A stretch of DNA of 47,906 nt from Clostridia bacterium (GCA_017549285.1 JAFYVE010000051.1:1-47906); one strand, 5' to 3'; shown: positions 8,907-17,092, counted from the stretch's first letter. A program made the numbers and translations. The notes: a model not told the origin generated them from the sequence alone.

Positions 8907-9911
8907 ATGGAAAACAACGAACAGAAAAAAGTAGTATTAAGTCTTATACAGCCCACAGGTACACCCACACTGGGCAATTATCTCGGTGCGTTCAAGAACT
9001 GGAAGTCAATGGCTCAGGAATACGATTGCCTTTTCGGTGCGGCTGACCTTCATTCAATCACGGTCAGAACTGCTCCCGCAGATCTCAGAAAGAGAACAAT
9101 CGACCTTTTTGCAATTCTTCTTGCGATGGGTCTTGACCCCGAAAAGAATATCATCTTCTGTCAGAGCCATGTTTCTGCTCACGCACAGCTCGGCTGGATT
9201 CTTGACTGTTACACACAGTTCGGTGAAGCATCAAGAATGACTCAGTTCAAGGATAAATCAGCAAAGCACGCAGATAACGTCAACCTCGGTCTTTTCACAT
9301 ATCCCACACTTATGGCGGCTGACATTCTTCTTTACAATGCAGACTATGTGCCCATCGGTGCAGACCAGAAGCAGCATCTTGAACTCACACGTGATATTGC
9401 AAACCGTTTCAACGGTCTTTACGGTGATTTCTTCAAGGTTCCCGAACCTTTCATCGGCAAGGCAGGTGCAAGAGTTATGTCACTTCAGGAGCCCGAAAAG
9501 AAGATGAGTAAGTCTGACACAAATCAGAAGTCATTCATTCTTGTTACCGAAGACCCCAACGTGATTGTCAAGAAAATCAAGAGTGCCGTCACAGACTCAG
9601 AAGCCGCTGTTTATTACAGCGAAAACAAACCGGGTGTATCAAATCTTATGGATATTTACTCTGCTTGTACAGGTAAGTCATACGAGGCTATTACAGACGA
9701 ATTCGCAGGCAAGGGTTACGGTGATTTCAAAGCAGCGGTTGCAGAAGCTGTTGTTGAGGAGCTCCGTCCTCTTCAGGAAGAATACCACAGACTTGTAAAA
9801 GACAAGGCATATCTTGAAGAGTGTGCAAAACTCGGTGCAGAAAAGGCATCAAGAATTGCCGACAGAACAGTCAGAAAGTGTATGAAGAAAGTGGGCTTCT
9901 GGCAGTATTGA
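8907..9911 (+). CDS. trpS: Tryptophanyl-tRNA synthetase
   Basis: 334 residues, the normal length of a bacterial class Ic TrpRS that charges tRNA-Trp in the cytoplasm. The HIGH-equivalent motif is PTGTPTLGNYLG near the N-terminus, and the KMSKS motif is KKMSKSDTN in the middle. Other family stretches are FGAADLHSIT, MGLDPEKNIIFCQS and PIGADQKQHLELTRDIA. The ATG at 8907 follows GGAAAGG by 10 nt; an in-frame TTG at 8868 adds a poorly conserved stretch and is not chosen. Monocistronic, with its own promoter and terminator. Confidence 0.95.
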   Translation: MENNEQKKVVLSLIQPTGTPTLGNYLGAFKNWKSMAQEYDCLFGAADLHSITVRTAPADLRKRTIDLFAILLAMGLDPEKNIIFCQSHVSAHAQLGWILDCYTQFGEASRMTQFKDKSAKHADNVNLGLFTYPTLMAADILLYNADYVPIGADQKQHLELTRDIANRFNGLYGDFFKVPEPFIGKAGARVMSLQEPEKKMSKSDTNQKSFILVTEDPNVIVKKIKSAVTDSEAAVYYSENKPGVSNLMDIYSACTGKSYEAITDEFAGKGYGDFKAAVAEAVVEELRPLQEEYHRLVKDKAYLEECAKLGAEKASRIADRTVRKCMKKVGFWQY

Positions 9912-9923
9912 TTCAGCCAACAT

Positions 9924-9953
9924 AAAAGCAGCAACGGTCGTTGCTGCTTTTTT
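9924..9953 (+). terminator. Intrinsic terminator of trpS
   Basis: 12-bp perfect stem (9924-9935 with 9940-9951), tetraloop GGTC, T-run. It overlaps the stop codon of the small gene on the other strand. Confidence 0.92.
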
Positions 9954-10119
9954 ATGTATCATACTCATCAAGAAGATTCTTTTTCATTTTTTTTAATTCA
10001 ATTGAATTCGGGGAAACATAAATACATTCACTGCACATTCCCAGACTATCAATACTGATATTATCCAACACACACTTGTGATTATTTTCATAAATACATA
10101 AATAATTCTCGCAATCCAT
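9952..10119 (-). CDS. 55-residue cysteine-containing small protein, unknown function
   Basis: Short frame read directly from the minus strand. The protein starts MDCENYLCIYENNHKC, continues with a second Cys pair spaced C-x2-C (MCSECIYVSP), and ends in a charged Lys/Asp-rich helix-like tail. Five cysteines in the first 35 residues suggest a small metal-binding or redox fold; no family can be named with certainty. Evidence for a real gene: a well-placed promoter (10137-10165), a GGTGATTAATT stretch just before the ATG that nearly copies the sequence before the divergent gene at 10224, and a sensible composition. It ends inside the trpS terminator. Confidence 0.6.
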   Translation of the reverse strand: MDCENYLCIYENNHKCVLDNISIDSLGMCSECIYVSPNSIELKKMKKNLLDEYDT

Positions 10120-10136
10120 AATTAATCACCAACTTA

Positions 10137-10165
10137 ATTTTATCATAATGCTGTTAAAAATGCAA
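10137..10165 (-). promoter_or_regulatory. Promoter of the 55-residue protein gene
   Basis: TTGCAT, 17-nt spacer, TAAAAT on the minus strand, about 20 nt before the start codon and directly beside the palindrome at 10169-10196. Confidence 0.55.
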
Positions 10166-10168
10166 CCA

Positions 10169-10196
10169 TTTTTGGTTATATAAATATAACCAAAAA
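10169..10196. promoter_or_regulatory. Perfect 12-bp inverted repeat between divergent small genes (candidate operator)
   Basis: TTTTTGGTTATA and its exact reverse complement, separated by TAAA. It lies in the divergent intergenic region, next to the -35 box of the leftward gene and upstream of the ribbon-helix-helix gene. Dyad symmetry beside a small RHH gene is the usual arrangement for autorepression, but binding is inferred. It lacks the GC-rich stem and T-run expected of a terminator. Confidence 0.6.
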
Positions 10197-10223
10197 TAAG
10201 CATAATAATTATTGGTGATTATT

Positions 10224-10409
10224 ATGTTTAAAATTGATAATAGTTTAAAAAGTGCAAACATTGCAAGAACTGTAAGATTTACGGAACCTTTATTTGAAAA
10301 ACTTAACAAAACAGCGGCTGAAAATAATATTTCTTTCAATCTGCTTGTTCTTCAATGCTGTAAATACGCACTCGACAATCTGGAAAATGAAACATCAGGC
10401 AACACCTGA
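10224..10409 (+). CDS. Ribbon-helix-helix (Arc/CopG-like) DNA-binding protein
   Basis: 61 residues from the ATG at 10224, preceded by GGTGATT. The core ARTVRFTEPLFEKLNKTAAENN, followed by an ISFNLLVLQCCKYALDNL helix, has the RHH pattern: a short beta strand (RTVRF), helix A, a turn with N/S, and helix B. Such proteins bind DNA as dimers through the paired strands and often act as antitoxins or autoregulators. No toxin-like partner is adjacent; the only partner is the divergent Cys-rich gene at 9952-10119 across a palindrome. It ends in terminator 10391-10425, which also overlaps the end of the convergent VanZ-like gene. Confidence 0.75.
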   Translation: MFKIDNSLKSANIARTVRFTEPLFEKLNKTAAENNISFNLLVLQCCKYALDNLENETSGNT

Positions 10410-10425
10410 TGTTTTCTTTGTTTTT
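10391..10425 (+). terminator. Terminator of the RHH gene, overlapping the 3' end of the VanZ-like gene
   Basis: 9-bp perfect stem (10391-10399 with 10405-10413), 5-nt loop, then a T-rich tract. The hairpin contains the last codons of both convergent genes. Confidence 0.8.
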
Positions 10426-10898
10426 ATGTAATTATACAGCCATACAATAAAAAGCAAAGCCGCAATTCCGCAGGCAACTCCGCACGAATCAATGAGCACA
10501 TCTTTCAGCATACAGGCTCTGCCGGGGACAAAATACTGATGTATTTCATCCGATACGGCATAAAGAAAACCAGATGCAAAAGATATCGGAATATTCATTT
10601 GGGGTTTAAAATAAAATGAAACGAACACGGCTGAAATAAGGAATCCCAACACACAGTATTCGGCAAAATGAGCCGTTTTACGCACTATAAAGACACTTAC
10701 GTCAATAACCTGCTGAATCTCTTCATCGGTCAGCTCAAAAAGTGAAAGCACGGTGTAAACAAAAGAATCTGCCAGCAAGTCACTTTTTGCGTTTGATTCA
10801 TCTGCATTATCTGCAGACAATATAAAAATAACAGCCATAACAAGAACTGTCAGAACAATAAGCACAGTTCTGATTGCTATGAGTTTCTTCCTTTTCAT
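10395..10898 (-). CDS. VanZ-like membrane protein
   Basis: 167 residues with about four membrane segments (roughly 9-29, 80-97, 103-120, 138-157). VanZ-family signatures: FILSADNADES after the first segment, RKTAHFAEYCVLGFL, and AVSDEIHQYFVPGRACMLKDVLIDSCG. VanZ was first found as a low-level teicoplanin-resistance determinant; most chromosomal homologues have no known substrate. No glycopeptide-resistance genes are nearby, so it should not be read as a resistance gene. The family is secure and the function open. Confidence 0.88.
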   Translation of the reverse strand: MKRKKLIAIRTVLIVLTVLVMAVIFILSADNADESNAKSDLLADSFVYTVLSLFELTDEEIQQVIDVSVFIVRKTAHFAEYCVLGFLISAVFVSFYFKPQMNIPISFASGFLYAVSDEIHQYFVPGRACMLKDVLIDSCGVACGIAALLFIVWLYNYIKTKKTSGVA

Positions 10899-10962
10899 AA
10901 AATCACTCCACGCCTATTATATAAGCCTTATACATTTATTGCAAGAAAAATATATAAAAGTA

Positions 10963-10991
10963 TTGAAAAAACCAGCTATATCATTTATAAT
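10963..10991 (+). promoter_or_regulatory. Promoter of the tRNA-Thr gene
   Basis: TTGAAA, 17-nt spacer, TATAAT, ending 18 nt before the mature tRNA 5' end. Confidence 0.8.
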
Positions 10992-11009
10992 AAACAAGTA
11001 TTCATAATT

Positions 11010-11085
11010 GCTTGTGTAGCACAGTCGGTAGTGCAGCGCATTCGTAATGCGCAGGTCGTCCGTTCGAGCCGGATCACAAGCTCCA
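11010..11085 (+). tRNA. tRNA-Thr (anticodon CGT)
   Basis: Complete cloverleaf: acceptor stem GCTTGTG/CACAAGC, D arm with GTCGGTAGT, anticodon stem GCGCA/TGCGC with loop TTCGTAA and anticodon CGT at 11043-11045, T arm with GTTCGAGCC, discriminator T at 11082, and CCA encoded at 11083-11085. It reads ACG codons. Single gene with its own promoter and terminator. Confidence 0.95.
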
Positions 11086-11087
11086 TA

Positions 11088-11118
11088 AACAGCAGTCCGT
11101 TAAGGATTGCTGTTTTTT
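11088..11118 (+). terminator. Terminator of tRNA-Thr
   Basis: 11-bp stem with one G-U pair (11088-11098 with 11104-11114), 5-nt loop, T-run. Confidence 0.9.
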
Positions 11119-11165
11119 CATATTTTCAGTCTGTCTGTAATATATATCTGTAGGCAGGTGTTAAT

Positions 11166-11681
11166 ATGAAAAAAATAATTTCTTTTACTCTTTTAATTAC
11201 AGTTCTTTTCTGTTTTTCATCATGCAGTACACAAACAAGACCTGACATACTGATGTTTTCTGAAAGACTGGCAGATATTGATGCACGTTACGGTTTCAGT
11301 TATTATGATATGTTCATTTACGAAAACGAGCATCACGTTTATCTGAGCATATGCAAAGAAAACGATGTTATGCTCTCTTTCACAACGGGCAGTAACAGTA
11401 ACATTGAAAATATAACGGTAACAGCATTTTCAGATACGATACCTGCAAACAAAGAAAAGGAAGAACTGCAAAAGGTTTTCAATGCAGTAATTGATTCATT
11501 TGCTATACTCTCTGACAAGGAGAAGGAAGAAAAAGAAAAATGCCTGAGTTATAACAACACAGGCATATATTTCACAGATATTTATGAAACGTATTCTTCG
11601 CTCAGAAACAACTTCATTTTTTCATCAAATCCGACTTTTATGTGCCTGTATTGTGAATATTATGAAGTGATGACAAATTAG
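11166..11681 (+). CDS. Small predicted lipoprotein, unknown function
   Basis: 171 residues. The N-terminus is a lipoprotein signal: Lys-rich start, hydrophobic core, and a lipobox-like FSSC with the modifiable Cys at about residue 20. The mature part is mixed alpha/beta with a charged coiled stretch (ANKEKEELQK, SDKEKEEKEKC). I do not recognise a family. Expected location is the outer face of the membrane. The gene follows the tRNA terminator by about 50 nt; its stop codon overlaps the convergent recG stop (shared bases 11678-11681), with no terminator between them. Confidence 0.75.
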   Translation: MKKIISFTLLITVLFCFSSCSTQTRPDILMFSERLADIDARYGFSYYDMFIYENEHHVYLSICKENDVMLSFTTGSNSNIENITVTAFSDTIPANKEKEELQKVFNAVIDSFAILSDKEKEEKEKCLSYNNTGIYFTDIYETYSSLRNNFIFSSNPTFMCLYCEYYEVMTN

Positions 11682-13720
11682 TTTATACCAACCTCACCGA
11701 ATTTTCCAAACATTTTTTCAACTGATTCACGTATCTTTTTGTGTTCGGGGAATGCAAGTTCAGGGTCGGCAAAAAGGATATCTTCTGCCTGTTTCTGTGC
11801 AGCGTAAAGTATTTTTGTATCATTCACGATATTTGCGAGTCTGAGCTCGGGCAGACCGTGCTGTCTTGAACCGAGGAAATCACCGGGACCACGTTGTTTC
11901 AGGTCTTCTTCGGCAATCACAAAGCCATCGGTTGTTTTGCACATAACGTCAAGTCGTTTTTTGCTGTCTTCACTCTGAGTACCTGAAACGAGAACACAGG
12001 TTGATTTGAACTGTCCTCTGCCGATTCTGCCTCTTAACTGATGAAGCTGAGAAAGACCGAATCTTTCGGCATTTTCAATCATCATAACTGCAGCATTCGG
12101 CACGTCAATTCCTACTTCAACAACAACTGTTGAAACAAGCAGGTCAATTCTGCCTTCTGAAAACTGACGCATAATTTCATCCTTCTGTTTCGGCTTCATT
12201 TTGCCGTGAAGAAGCCCTACATTGTAACCGACAAAGACTTCTTTCTGCAGATAGTCGGCATATTCCTGAGCAGGGATAAGGTTTGTTTCCGTTTCTCCCT
12301 CTTCAACAAGCGGACAGATAACATAGCCCTGACGTCCTTCATCAATATGCTTCTTTATGAATTTATAAAGCCTTTCCCTGTATTCGGGGCCGACGCAATA
12401 AGTTTCAATCGGTTGTCTGCCCTTCGGGAGTTCATCTATTATTGAAATATCAAGGTCACCGTAAATAATAAGCCCGAGTGTTCTGGGAATAGGTGTTGCA
12501 GACATAACAAGTGTGTGAGGATTAAGCCCTTTTTTAGCAAGTGCCGTTCTCTGATTTACTCCGAAACGGTGCTGTTCATCGGTTATTACAAAACCGAGTT
12601 TTTTAAACTGAACATCATCACTTATAATTGCGTGAGTGCCGACAACAAGTTGAGTTTTACCTTCGGCAAGACTCAGCTTTATTTTTTTCTTTTCGGCAGC
12701 CTTAACGGAGCCTGTCAGGAGAGCTATATTGATTCTCTCCCCGAAAAGCTTTGAAAGTGACTTGAAATGCTGCTCTGCAAGAACTTCTGTGGGCACCATA
12801 AGAGCACATTGATACCCGTTTTCAACAGCATTATGTATAAGTGCCGCCGCAACGGTTGTTTTACCCGAGCCCACGTCACCCTGAAGAAGTCTGTTCATCG
12901 GTCTTGAAGTTTTCATATCTTCAACACATTCGCTAATGCATCTTTTCTGTGCATTTGTGGGGGCATAAGGAAGCGATGCATAAAAACTTTCTGTCTTATC
13001 GTGCTGAATTCTTACAGATGTACTGCTTCTGCTTCTTTCTCTGAGAAAAATAAGCCCCAGCTGCATACCGAGAAGCTCCTCAAAAATGAGTCTTCTTCTC
13101 GCAAGACGTAGTTTTTCATCATTTTCGGGGAAATGCATATTTCTGAGAGCTTCTTCAAGCTCCATAAGACGATATTTTTTTATAAGATATTCGGGCAGAG
13201 TTTCTTCTATTCCGCCTGAAATTGCCGCAAAAGCATTTGCAGTTACGGTTTCGATTTTTCTTGTTGTGAGCTTTTCGGTCTGTCTGTAAATAGGATGAAT
13301 TTTTTCGTTATTACTGATTTTCACAAAACGGGGTGAAAGCATTTCTTTTCCGCCTGTAATCTGCTGACTTATTTTACCGAAAAAGAGATATTCTTCATCC
13401 TCAAGAAGTTGATTCACAACATATTTATTATTAAAAAAGGTTATAAGGAGGAAATCAGAGCCGTCGGTTGCCATAGCTTTGAAAAGCATCTGACCGCCTC
13501 TTGTTCTCATACCTTCGGGAGCAATTGTTATACGTGCTTTTATACAACAGTTTTCTCCGAAAGGAGCATCTGCAATTTTTGTGATTTTACTCCAGTCCTC
13601 ATAGTCACGGGGAAAATTGAATATGAGGTCTCCGACGGTGAAAATGCCGAGCTTGTTAAAAAGCCCGGCAACAACATCGCCTACACCTTTTATATACTTA
13701 ATGTCGGTCGAAAAGTCCAT
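11678..13720 (-). CDS. recG: ATP-dependent DNA helicase RecG
   Basis: 680 residues, the normal length. RecG remodels stalled replication forks and Holliday junctions. An N-terminal wedge/OB region (about 1-230, e.g. IKGVGDVVAGLFNKLGIFTVGDLIFNFPRDYED) precedes the helicase motifs: Walker A GDVGSGKTT, the DEQH box (ITDEQHRFGVNQR), SATPIPRT, and motif VI QLRGRIGRG. The C-terminal TRG-type segment (KQRGPGDFLGSRQHG) is present. It is the last gene of uxaC-cysK-recG, beginning 2 nt after the cysK stop, so its binding site lies within cysK. Confidence 0.96.
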   Translation of the reverse strand: MDFSTDIKYIKGVGDVVAGLFNKLGIFTVGDLIFNFPRDYEDWSKITKIADAPFGENCCIKARITIAPEGMRTRGGQMLFKAMATDGSDFLLITFFNNKYVVNQLLEDEEYLFFGKISQQITGGKEMLSPRFVKISNNEKIHPIYRQTEKLTTRKIETVTANAFAAISGGIEETLPEYLIKKYRLMELEEALRNMHFPENDEKLRLARRRLIFEELLGMQLGLIFLRERSRSSTSVRIQHDKTESFYASLPYAPTNAQKRCISECVEDMKTSRPMNRLLQGDVGSGKTTVAAALIHNAVENGYQCALMVPTEVLAEQHFKSLSKLFGERINIALLTGSVKAAEKKKIKLSLAEGKTQLVVGTHAIISDDVQFKKLGFVITDEQHRFGVNQRTALAKKGLNPHTLVMSATPIPRTLGLIIYGDLDISIIDELPKGRQPIETYCVGPEYRERLYKFIKKHIDEGRQGYVICPLVEEGETETNLIPAQEYADYLQKEVFVGYNVGLLHGKMKPKQKDEIMRQFSEGRIDLLVSTVVVEVGIDVPNAAVMMIENAERFGLSQLHQLRGRIGRGQFKSTCVLVSGTQSEDSKKRLDVMCKTTDGFVIAEEDLKQRGPGDFLGSRQHGLPELRLANIVNDTKILYAAQKQAEDILFADPELAFPEHKKIRESVEKMFGKFGEVGIN

Positions 13721-13722
13721 AA

Positions 13723-14691
13723 TCAGATATCAAATAAATCGGTTGAAAGGTATCTCTCACCCGAATCGGGAAGAAGCACCACAATATTCTTGTCTTTATT
13801 TTCGGGACGGTTTGCAATAACAGTTGCTGCAAAGAGTGCTGCACCTGATGAAATGCCAACAAGAAGCCCTTCTGTCTTTGCCGCAGTTCTTGCTGCGTTA
13901 TATGCTTCCTGCTCTGAAACATCGATTATTTCATCAATGAGAGTTGTATCAAGCACTTCGGGAACAAAGTTAGCACCGATGCCCTGAAGACCGTGAGGAG
14001 CAGGGCCTCTGCCCTTGAGTACGGGTGATGAAGCAGGCTCAACAGCTATAATTTTCACTCTGTCATTGAAAGCCTTGAGAGTTGCCCCCACACCTGTGAG
14101 AGTACCGCCTGTGCCGACACCTGCAACAAAATAATCAATCCTGCCGTAAGTATCGTGAAGGATTTCCTGAGCAGTAGTTATCTTGTGAATGTCGGGGTTT
14201 GCTTTATTTTCAAACTGCATGGGAATCCACGCATTTTCGTGCAGTGATGCGAGTTCTTTTGCCTTATCGATTGCTCCCTGCATACCCTGTTCTTTCGGTG
14301 TGAGAACAAGCTCGGCACCAAGGGCTTTCAGCATTTTCATTCTCTCTTCACTCATATTTTCAGGCATAGTGAGAATGAGTTTATAACCCTTTATAACAGA
14401 TGCAAACGCAAGAGCAATACCTGTGTTTCCGCTTGTAGGCTCGATAATCACTCCGCCCTCTTTGAGGAGCTCTTTTCTTTCAGCATCTTCAATCATAGCA
14501 ACACCGACTCTGTCCTTTGCAGAGCCCAAGGGATTGAAATATTCAAGCTTTGCAAGAATGTTTCCGCCAACTCCTGCCGCAGCCTTATAACGGCTCATTT
14601 TAAGCATAGGTGTTTTGCCCACAAGGTCAAGAAGACTCTCTGCTATATATTCCTTCGGTCTGAAACCGAAACCGTATGTGAATTCTGCCAT
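13723..14691 (-). CDS. cysK: Cysteine synthase (O-acetylserine sulfhydrylase)
   Basis: 322-residue fold-type II PLP enzyme that makes cysteine from O-acetylserine and sulfide. The PLP lysine is K59 in NPLGSAKDRVG. The substrate loop is EPTSGNTGIALAF, the phosphate-binding loop GVGTGGTLTGVG, and the C-terminal Ser contacting the pyridine N lies in LLPDSGERYLST. These fit CysK/CysM; cystathionine beta-synthase has extra domains that are absent. Its binding site overlaps the uxaC stop codon (TAAGGTGT), 9 nt between genes, so the two are probably co-translated. Confidence 0.94.
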   Translation of the reverse strand: MAEFTYGFGFRPKEYIAESLLDLVGKTPMLKMSRYKAAAGVGGNILAKLEYFNPLGSAKDRVGVAMIEDAERKELLKEGGVIIEPTSGNTGIALAFASVIKGYKLILTMPENMSEERMKMLKALGAELVLTPKEQGMQGAIDKAKELASLHENAWIPMQFENKANPDIHKITTAQEILHDTYGRIDYFVAGVGTGGTLTGVGATLKAFNDRVKIIAVEPASSPVLKGRGPAPHGLQGIGANFVPEVLDTTLIDEIIDVSEQEAYNAARTAAKTEGLLVGISSGAALFAATVIANRPENKDKNIVVLLPDSGERYLSTDLFDI

Positions 14692-14700
14692 AATTACACC

Positions 14701-16098
14701 TTACATTCCGATATAGTTTTTTGCGTTGTTGAATGCAACATCCTGCACCATCGCAGTAAGCACTTTTTCATTCCACGGATATTCACCGTTTTCAACCCAG
14801 TTGCCCACAAGCTCACAGAGAATTCTTCTGAAATACTCGTGACGGGGATATGAAAGGAATGAACGTGAGTCTGTTACCATACCTACGAATTTGCCGAGCA
14901 TACCGAGGTTTGCAAGAGCCTTCATCTGAGTCTGCATACCGTCGATATTATCATTGAACCACCATGCAGAGCCGAACTGAATCTTTGATTCTGCATCTGA
15001 ATTCTGGAAGTTACCAAGCATTGTGCCGAGAACATAGTTATCCTTGGGATTGAGTGTGAAAAGAATTGTTTTGGGAAGCATTCCTTCCTCTGCAAGTGAG
15101 TCAAGACAACGTGAAAGACCTTCTGCAATATTATAATCTGCAATTGAGTCATAGCCTGTGTCAGGGCCGAGCTTGTTGAACATCAATGTATTGTTGTTAC
15201 GCATAGCGCCGATGTGCACTTCCATTGCCCAGCCTTTTTTGTAATATTCCTTTGCAAGGAAACGGAAAAGCTCTGTCTTGTATTTATCAATTTCAGTCTG
15301 AGTGAGTTTTTCACCCTTTTTGCCCTTTGCAAAAATTACTTCAAGTTCATCTTCAGTTGCTCTTACGCAGGGAACATATGCGAATGCGTGGTCAGTTGCC
15401 TTACAGCCCATTTCTTCAAAGAAATTGATTCTGTCAACCATAACTTCTTTAAGCTTTGCATAGCTGTCGATTGTTGTATCTGCAGTTTTTTCCATAGCTT
15501 CAAGCCAGGGAATAAATGTGGGATTTTCAATATAAAGAGTTTTGTCGGGACGGAATGCGGGAAGCACCTTGAATGAAACAGATTTATCTTCTGCTATCAG
15601 CTTGTGATATTCAAGAGTGTCTGCAGGGTCGTCTGTTGTGCAGACAGCGGCAACGTTTGACTTTGCAATAAGGTCACGGGGTCTGAAACCGCCCGCTCTG
15701 ATTTTTGCATTTGCCTTTTCCCAGATTTCATCTGCTGTATCGGGTGAAAGAGGTGTATCAATATCAAAATATCGCTGAAGCTCAAGATGTGTCCAATGGT
15801 AAAGAGGATTACCCATACAGTAATTCATAACAGATGCCCATTTAACGAATTTCTCGTAGTTTGAAGCATCACCTGTGATGTATTTTTCGTCAATACCGCA
15901 GCTTCTCATACCACGCCACTTGTAATGGTCACCGCCGAGCCAGAGCTGTGTTATATCTGCGGGCTCTTCGTTTTCATAAATCTCCTTTGGAGAAAGATGA
16001 CAATGCCAATCGTAGATAGGCATTGCATTACATGCTTTAAAAAGAGTTTTTGCAGTTTCGGTTGAAAGAAGAAAATCTTCACCCATAAATTTTTTCAT
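14701..16098 (-). CDS. uxaC: Glucuronate (uronate) isomerase
   Basis: 465 residues from the ATG at 16098, which follows CAGGAGGGTG; an in-frame start 33 nt further up lies upstream of that site and is rejected. An amidohydrolase-superfamily isomerase converting D-glucuronate to D-fructuronate and D-galacturonate to D-tagaturonate. Metal-site motif YDWHCHLSP near residue 30; other family stretches are WLGGDHYKWRGMR, VCTTDDPADTLEYH, EVHIGAMRNNN, and MVTDSRSFLSYPRHEYFRR near the end. Dietary or host uronates are the likely substrates. The remaining hexuronate genes are not in the window; its operon partners are cysK and recG. Confidence 0.95.
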   Translation of the reverse strand: MKKFMGEDFLLSTETAKTLFKACNAMPIYDWHCHLSPKEIYENEEPADITQLWLGGDHYKWRGMRSCGIDEKYITGDASNYEKFVKWASVMNYCMGNPLYHWTHLELQRYFDIDTPLSPDTADEIWEKANAKIRAGGFRPRDLIAKSNVAAVCTTDDPADTLEYHKLIAEDKSVSFKVLPAFRPDKTLYIENPTFIPWLEAMEKTADTTIDSYAKLKEVMVDRINFFEEMGCKATDHAFAYVPCVRATEDELEVIFAKGKKGEKLTQTEIDKYKTELFRFLAKEYYKKGWAMEVHIGAMRNNNTLMFNKLGPDTGYDSIADYNIAEGLSRCLDSLAEEGMLPKTILFTLNPKDNYVLGTMLGNFQNSDAESKIQFGSAWWFNDNIDGMQTQMKALANLGMLGKFVGMVTDSRSFLSYPRHEYFRRILCELVGNWVENGEYPWNEKVLTAMVQDVAFNNAKNYIGM

Positions 16099-16157
16099 AA
16101 GAAACACCCTCCTGAGAGTATATGTAAACAATGTTTTGTTGAGAGATTATTTTTTAT

Positions 16158-16186
16158 ATTATAGCACATTATTTTCTTATATACAA
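16158..16186 (-). promoter_or_regulatory. Promoter of the uxaC operon
   Basis: TTGTAT, 17-nt spacer, TATAAT on the minus strand, about 60 nt before uxaC. No obvious UxuR/ExuR or catabolite-repression dyad was recognised around it. Confidence 0.7.
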
Positions 16187-16207
16187 GAATTAAATATCAA
16201 TAACAAA

Positions 16208-16234
16208 GATAAAAAACTGACTCCTGAGAGTCAG
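16208..16234 (-). terminator. Terminator of the M23 peptidase gene
   Basis: On the minus strand CTGACTC-TCAG-GAGTCAG (7-bp stem, tetraloop) is followed by six T. Confidence 0.88.
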
Positions 16235-16242
16235 CTTTACAA

Positions 16243-16273
16243 ATCAGAATTTATCACCTCAGCGATAAATCAG
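16243..16273. repeat. Degenerate copy of the TCAGAATTTATC palindrome
   Basis: TCAGAATTTATC at 16244-16255, then a GCGATAAAT arm, repeats the big hairpin at 107-137 with base changes and a shifted arm. It lies just after the M23 gene and before that gene's terminator. Confidence 0.55.
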
Positions 16274-16276
16274 TGT

Positions 16277-16984
16277 TTACTCATATAACCCCATCACTTC
16301 AAGGGGGTCTGAAATTTCTCCGTTAACGCTGATTTCAAGGTGAAGGTGAGGGAATTCAGCATCAGATTCACAGGGAATGGCGCTGAGCACACCTATTTTA
16401 TCGCACTTATCAACGTGCATACCTTTCTTCAGCTCTTCAGACACTTCAACACCGCAATAAGTGGCAACAACGTCTCCGCCGTGGTCAATCACTATTGTCG
16501 GCCCCATTATTTCATCGGTATAAATATCACGGATAAAACCGTCTGCAATTGCTTTCACGCCGTCACCATATGCACCGTTGAAATCAACACCATCGTGAGT
16601 TCTCCAGTCTGCCATAACATCGTTATAAACAGGCACCCCTCTGCTGAAATCCTTGCCCATATCAGTTCCGAGGGGCAGAGCGTAAGACGCAGGTGCGGCA
16701 GTTGTTGTATGCGCTGTTGTTGGTTCTTCTGTTACTTTTTCTGTCACCTTTTCTGTTGCAGGCACAATAATTGTTTCATAAATTCTGTTATCAGGGATGT
16801 TTGTGACTTTCACTTCAACTCCACGTGTTTCACCTGCAGTAGTCTGTTCTGCCTGTTCAGGTTTTTCCGAGGTGTTGACTATTACGAGAGCCATAATTGC
16901 GATAACAACCACAACACACGATGTAACAAGTGAATATTTCTTCATTTTGTCTGTCATTGAAAAAGCAAATCTGTTTTCTTCCAA
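16277..16984 (-). CDS. Membrane-anchored M23 (LytM) peptidase, SpoIIQ-like layout
   Basis: 235 residues. A cytoplasmic tail (1-17) and one membrane segment (about 18-37) are followed by a Thr/Glu/Pro linker (41-100, with TTAHTTTAAP) and an LytM domain (about 103-230). Zinc ligands are intact: H130xxxD134 and H213-x-H215 (THDGVDF, PHLHLE), so it should cut peptide cross-links in peptidoglycan. A single N-terminal anchor plus LytM domain is the layout of SpoIIQ, but no sporulation gene is adjacent, so this remains a suggestion. The start codon is TTG, supported by AAAGGACGG 8 nt upstream; the next ATG would remove only nine residues. Confidence 0.85.
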   Translation of the reverse strand: MEENRFAFSMTDKMKKYSLVTSCVVVVIAIMALVIVNTSEKPEQAEQTTAGETRGVEVKVTNIPDNRIYETIIVPATEKVTEKVTEEPTTAHTTTAAPASYALPLGTDMGKDFSRGVPVYNDVMADWRTHDGVDFNGAYGDGVKAIADGFIRDIYTDEIMGPTIVIDHGGDVVATYCGVEVSEELKKGMHVDKCDKIGVLSAIPCESDAEFPHLHLEISVNGEISDPLEVMGLYE

Positions 16985-17042
16985 AATAATAACCGTCCTT
17001 TCGTTATATGTTTATTCTTGACAGAAGGAAGGTTTTTTATGC

Positions 17043-17073
17043 AAAAAAAATAAGCGGTAGCCGAAACTACCGC
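17043..17073 (-). terminator. Terminator of the LPQTG protein gene
   Basis: 7-bp stem GCGGTAG/CTACCGC (17054-17060 with 17067-17073), 6-nt loop, followed on the minus strand by TTA and eight T. Confidence 0.9.
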
Positions 17074-17092
17074 ATTGTTTTTATATTCCGGA

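Noticed and set aside
10169-10196. Palindrome at 10169-10196 as a terminator
   Set aside because: It is AT-rich, lies between divergent starts, and has no gene ending into it.
10395-10898. VanZ-like gene as a glycopeptide resistance determinant
   Set aside because: Chromosomal VanZ-like proteins are widespread; no vanHAX or regulator is nearby.
13409-13987. 192-residue frame on the plus strand across the recG-cysK junction
   Set aside because: Antisense to two firmly identified genes, with no binding site and no recognisable domain.
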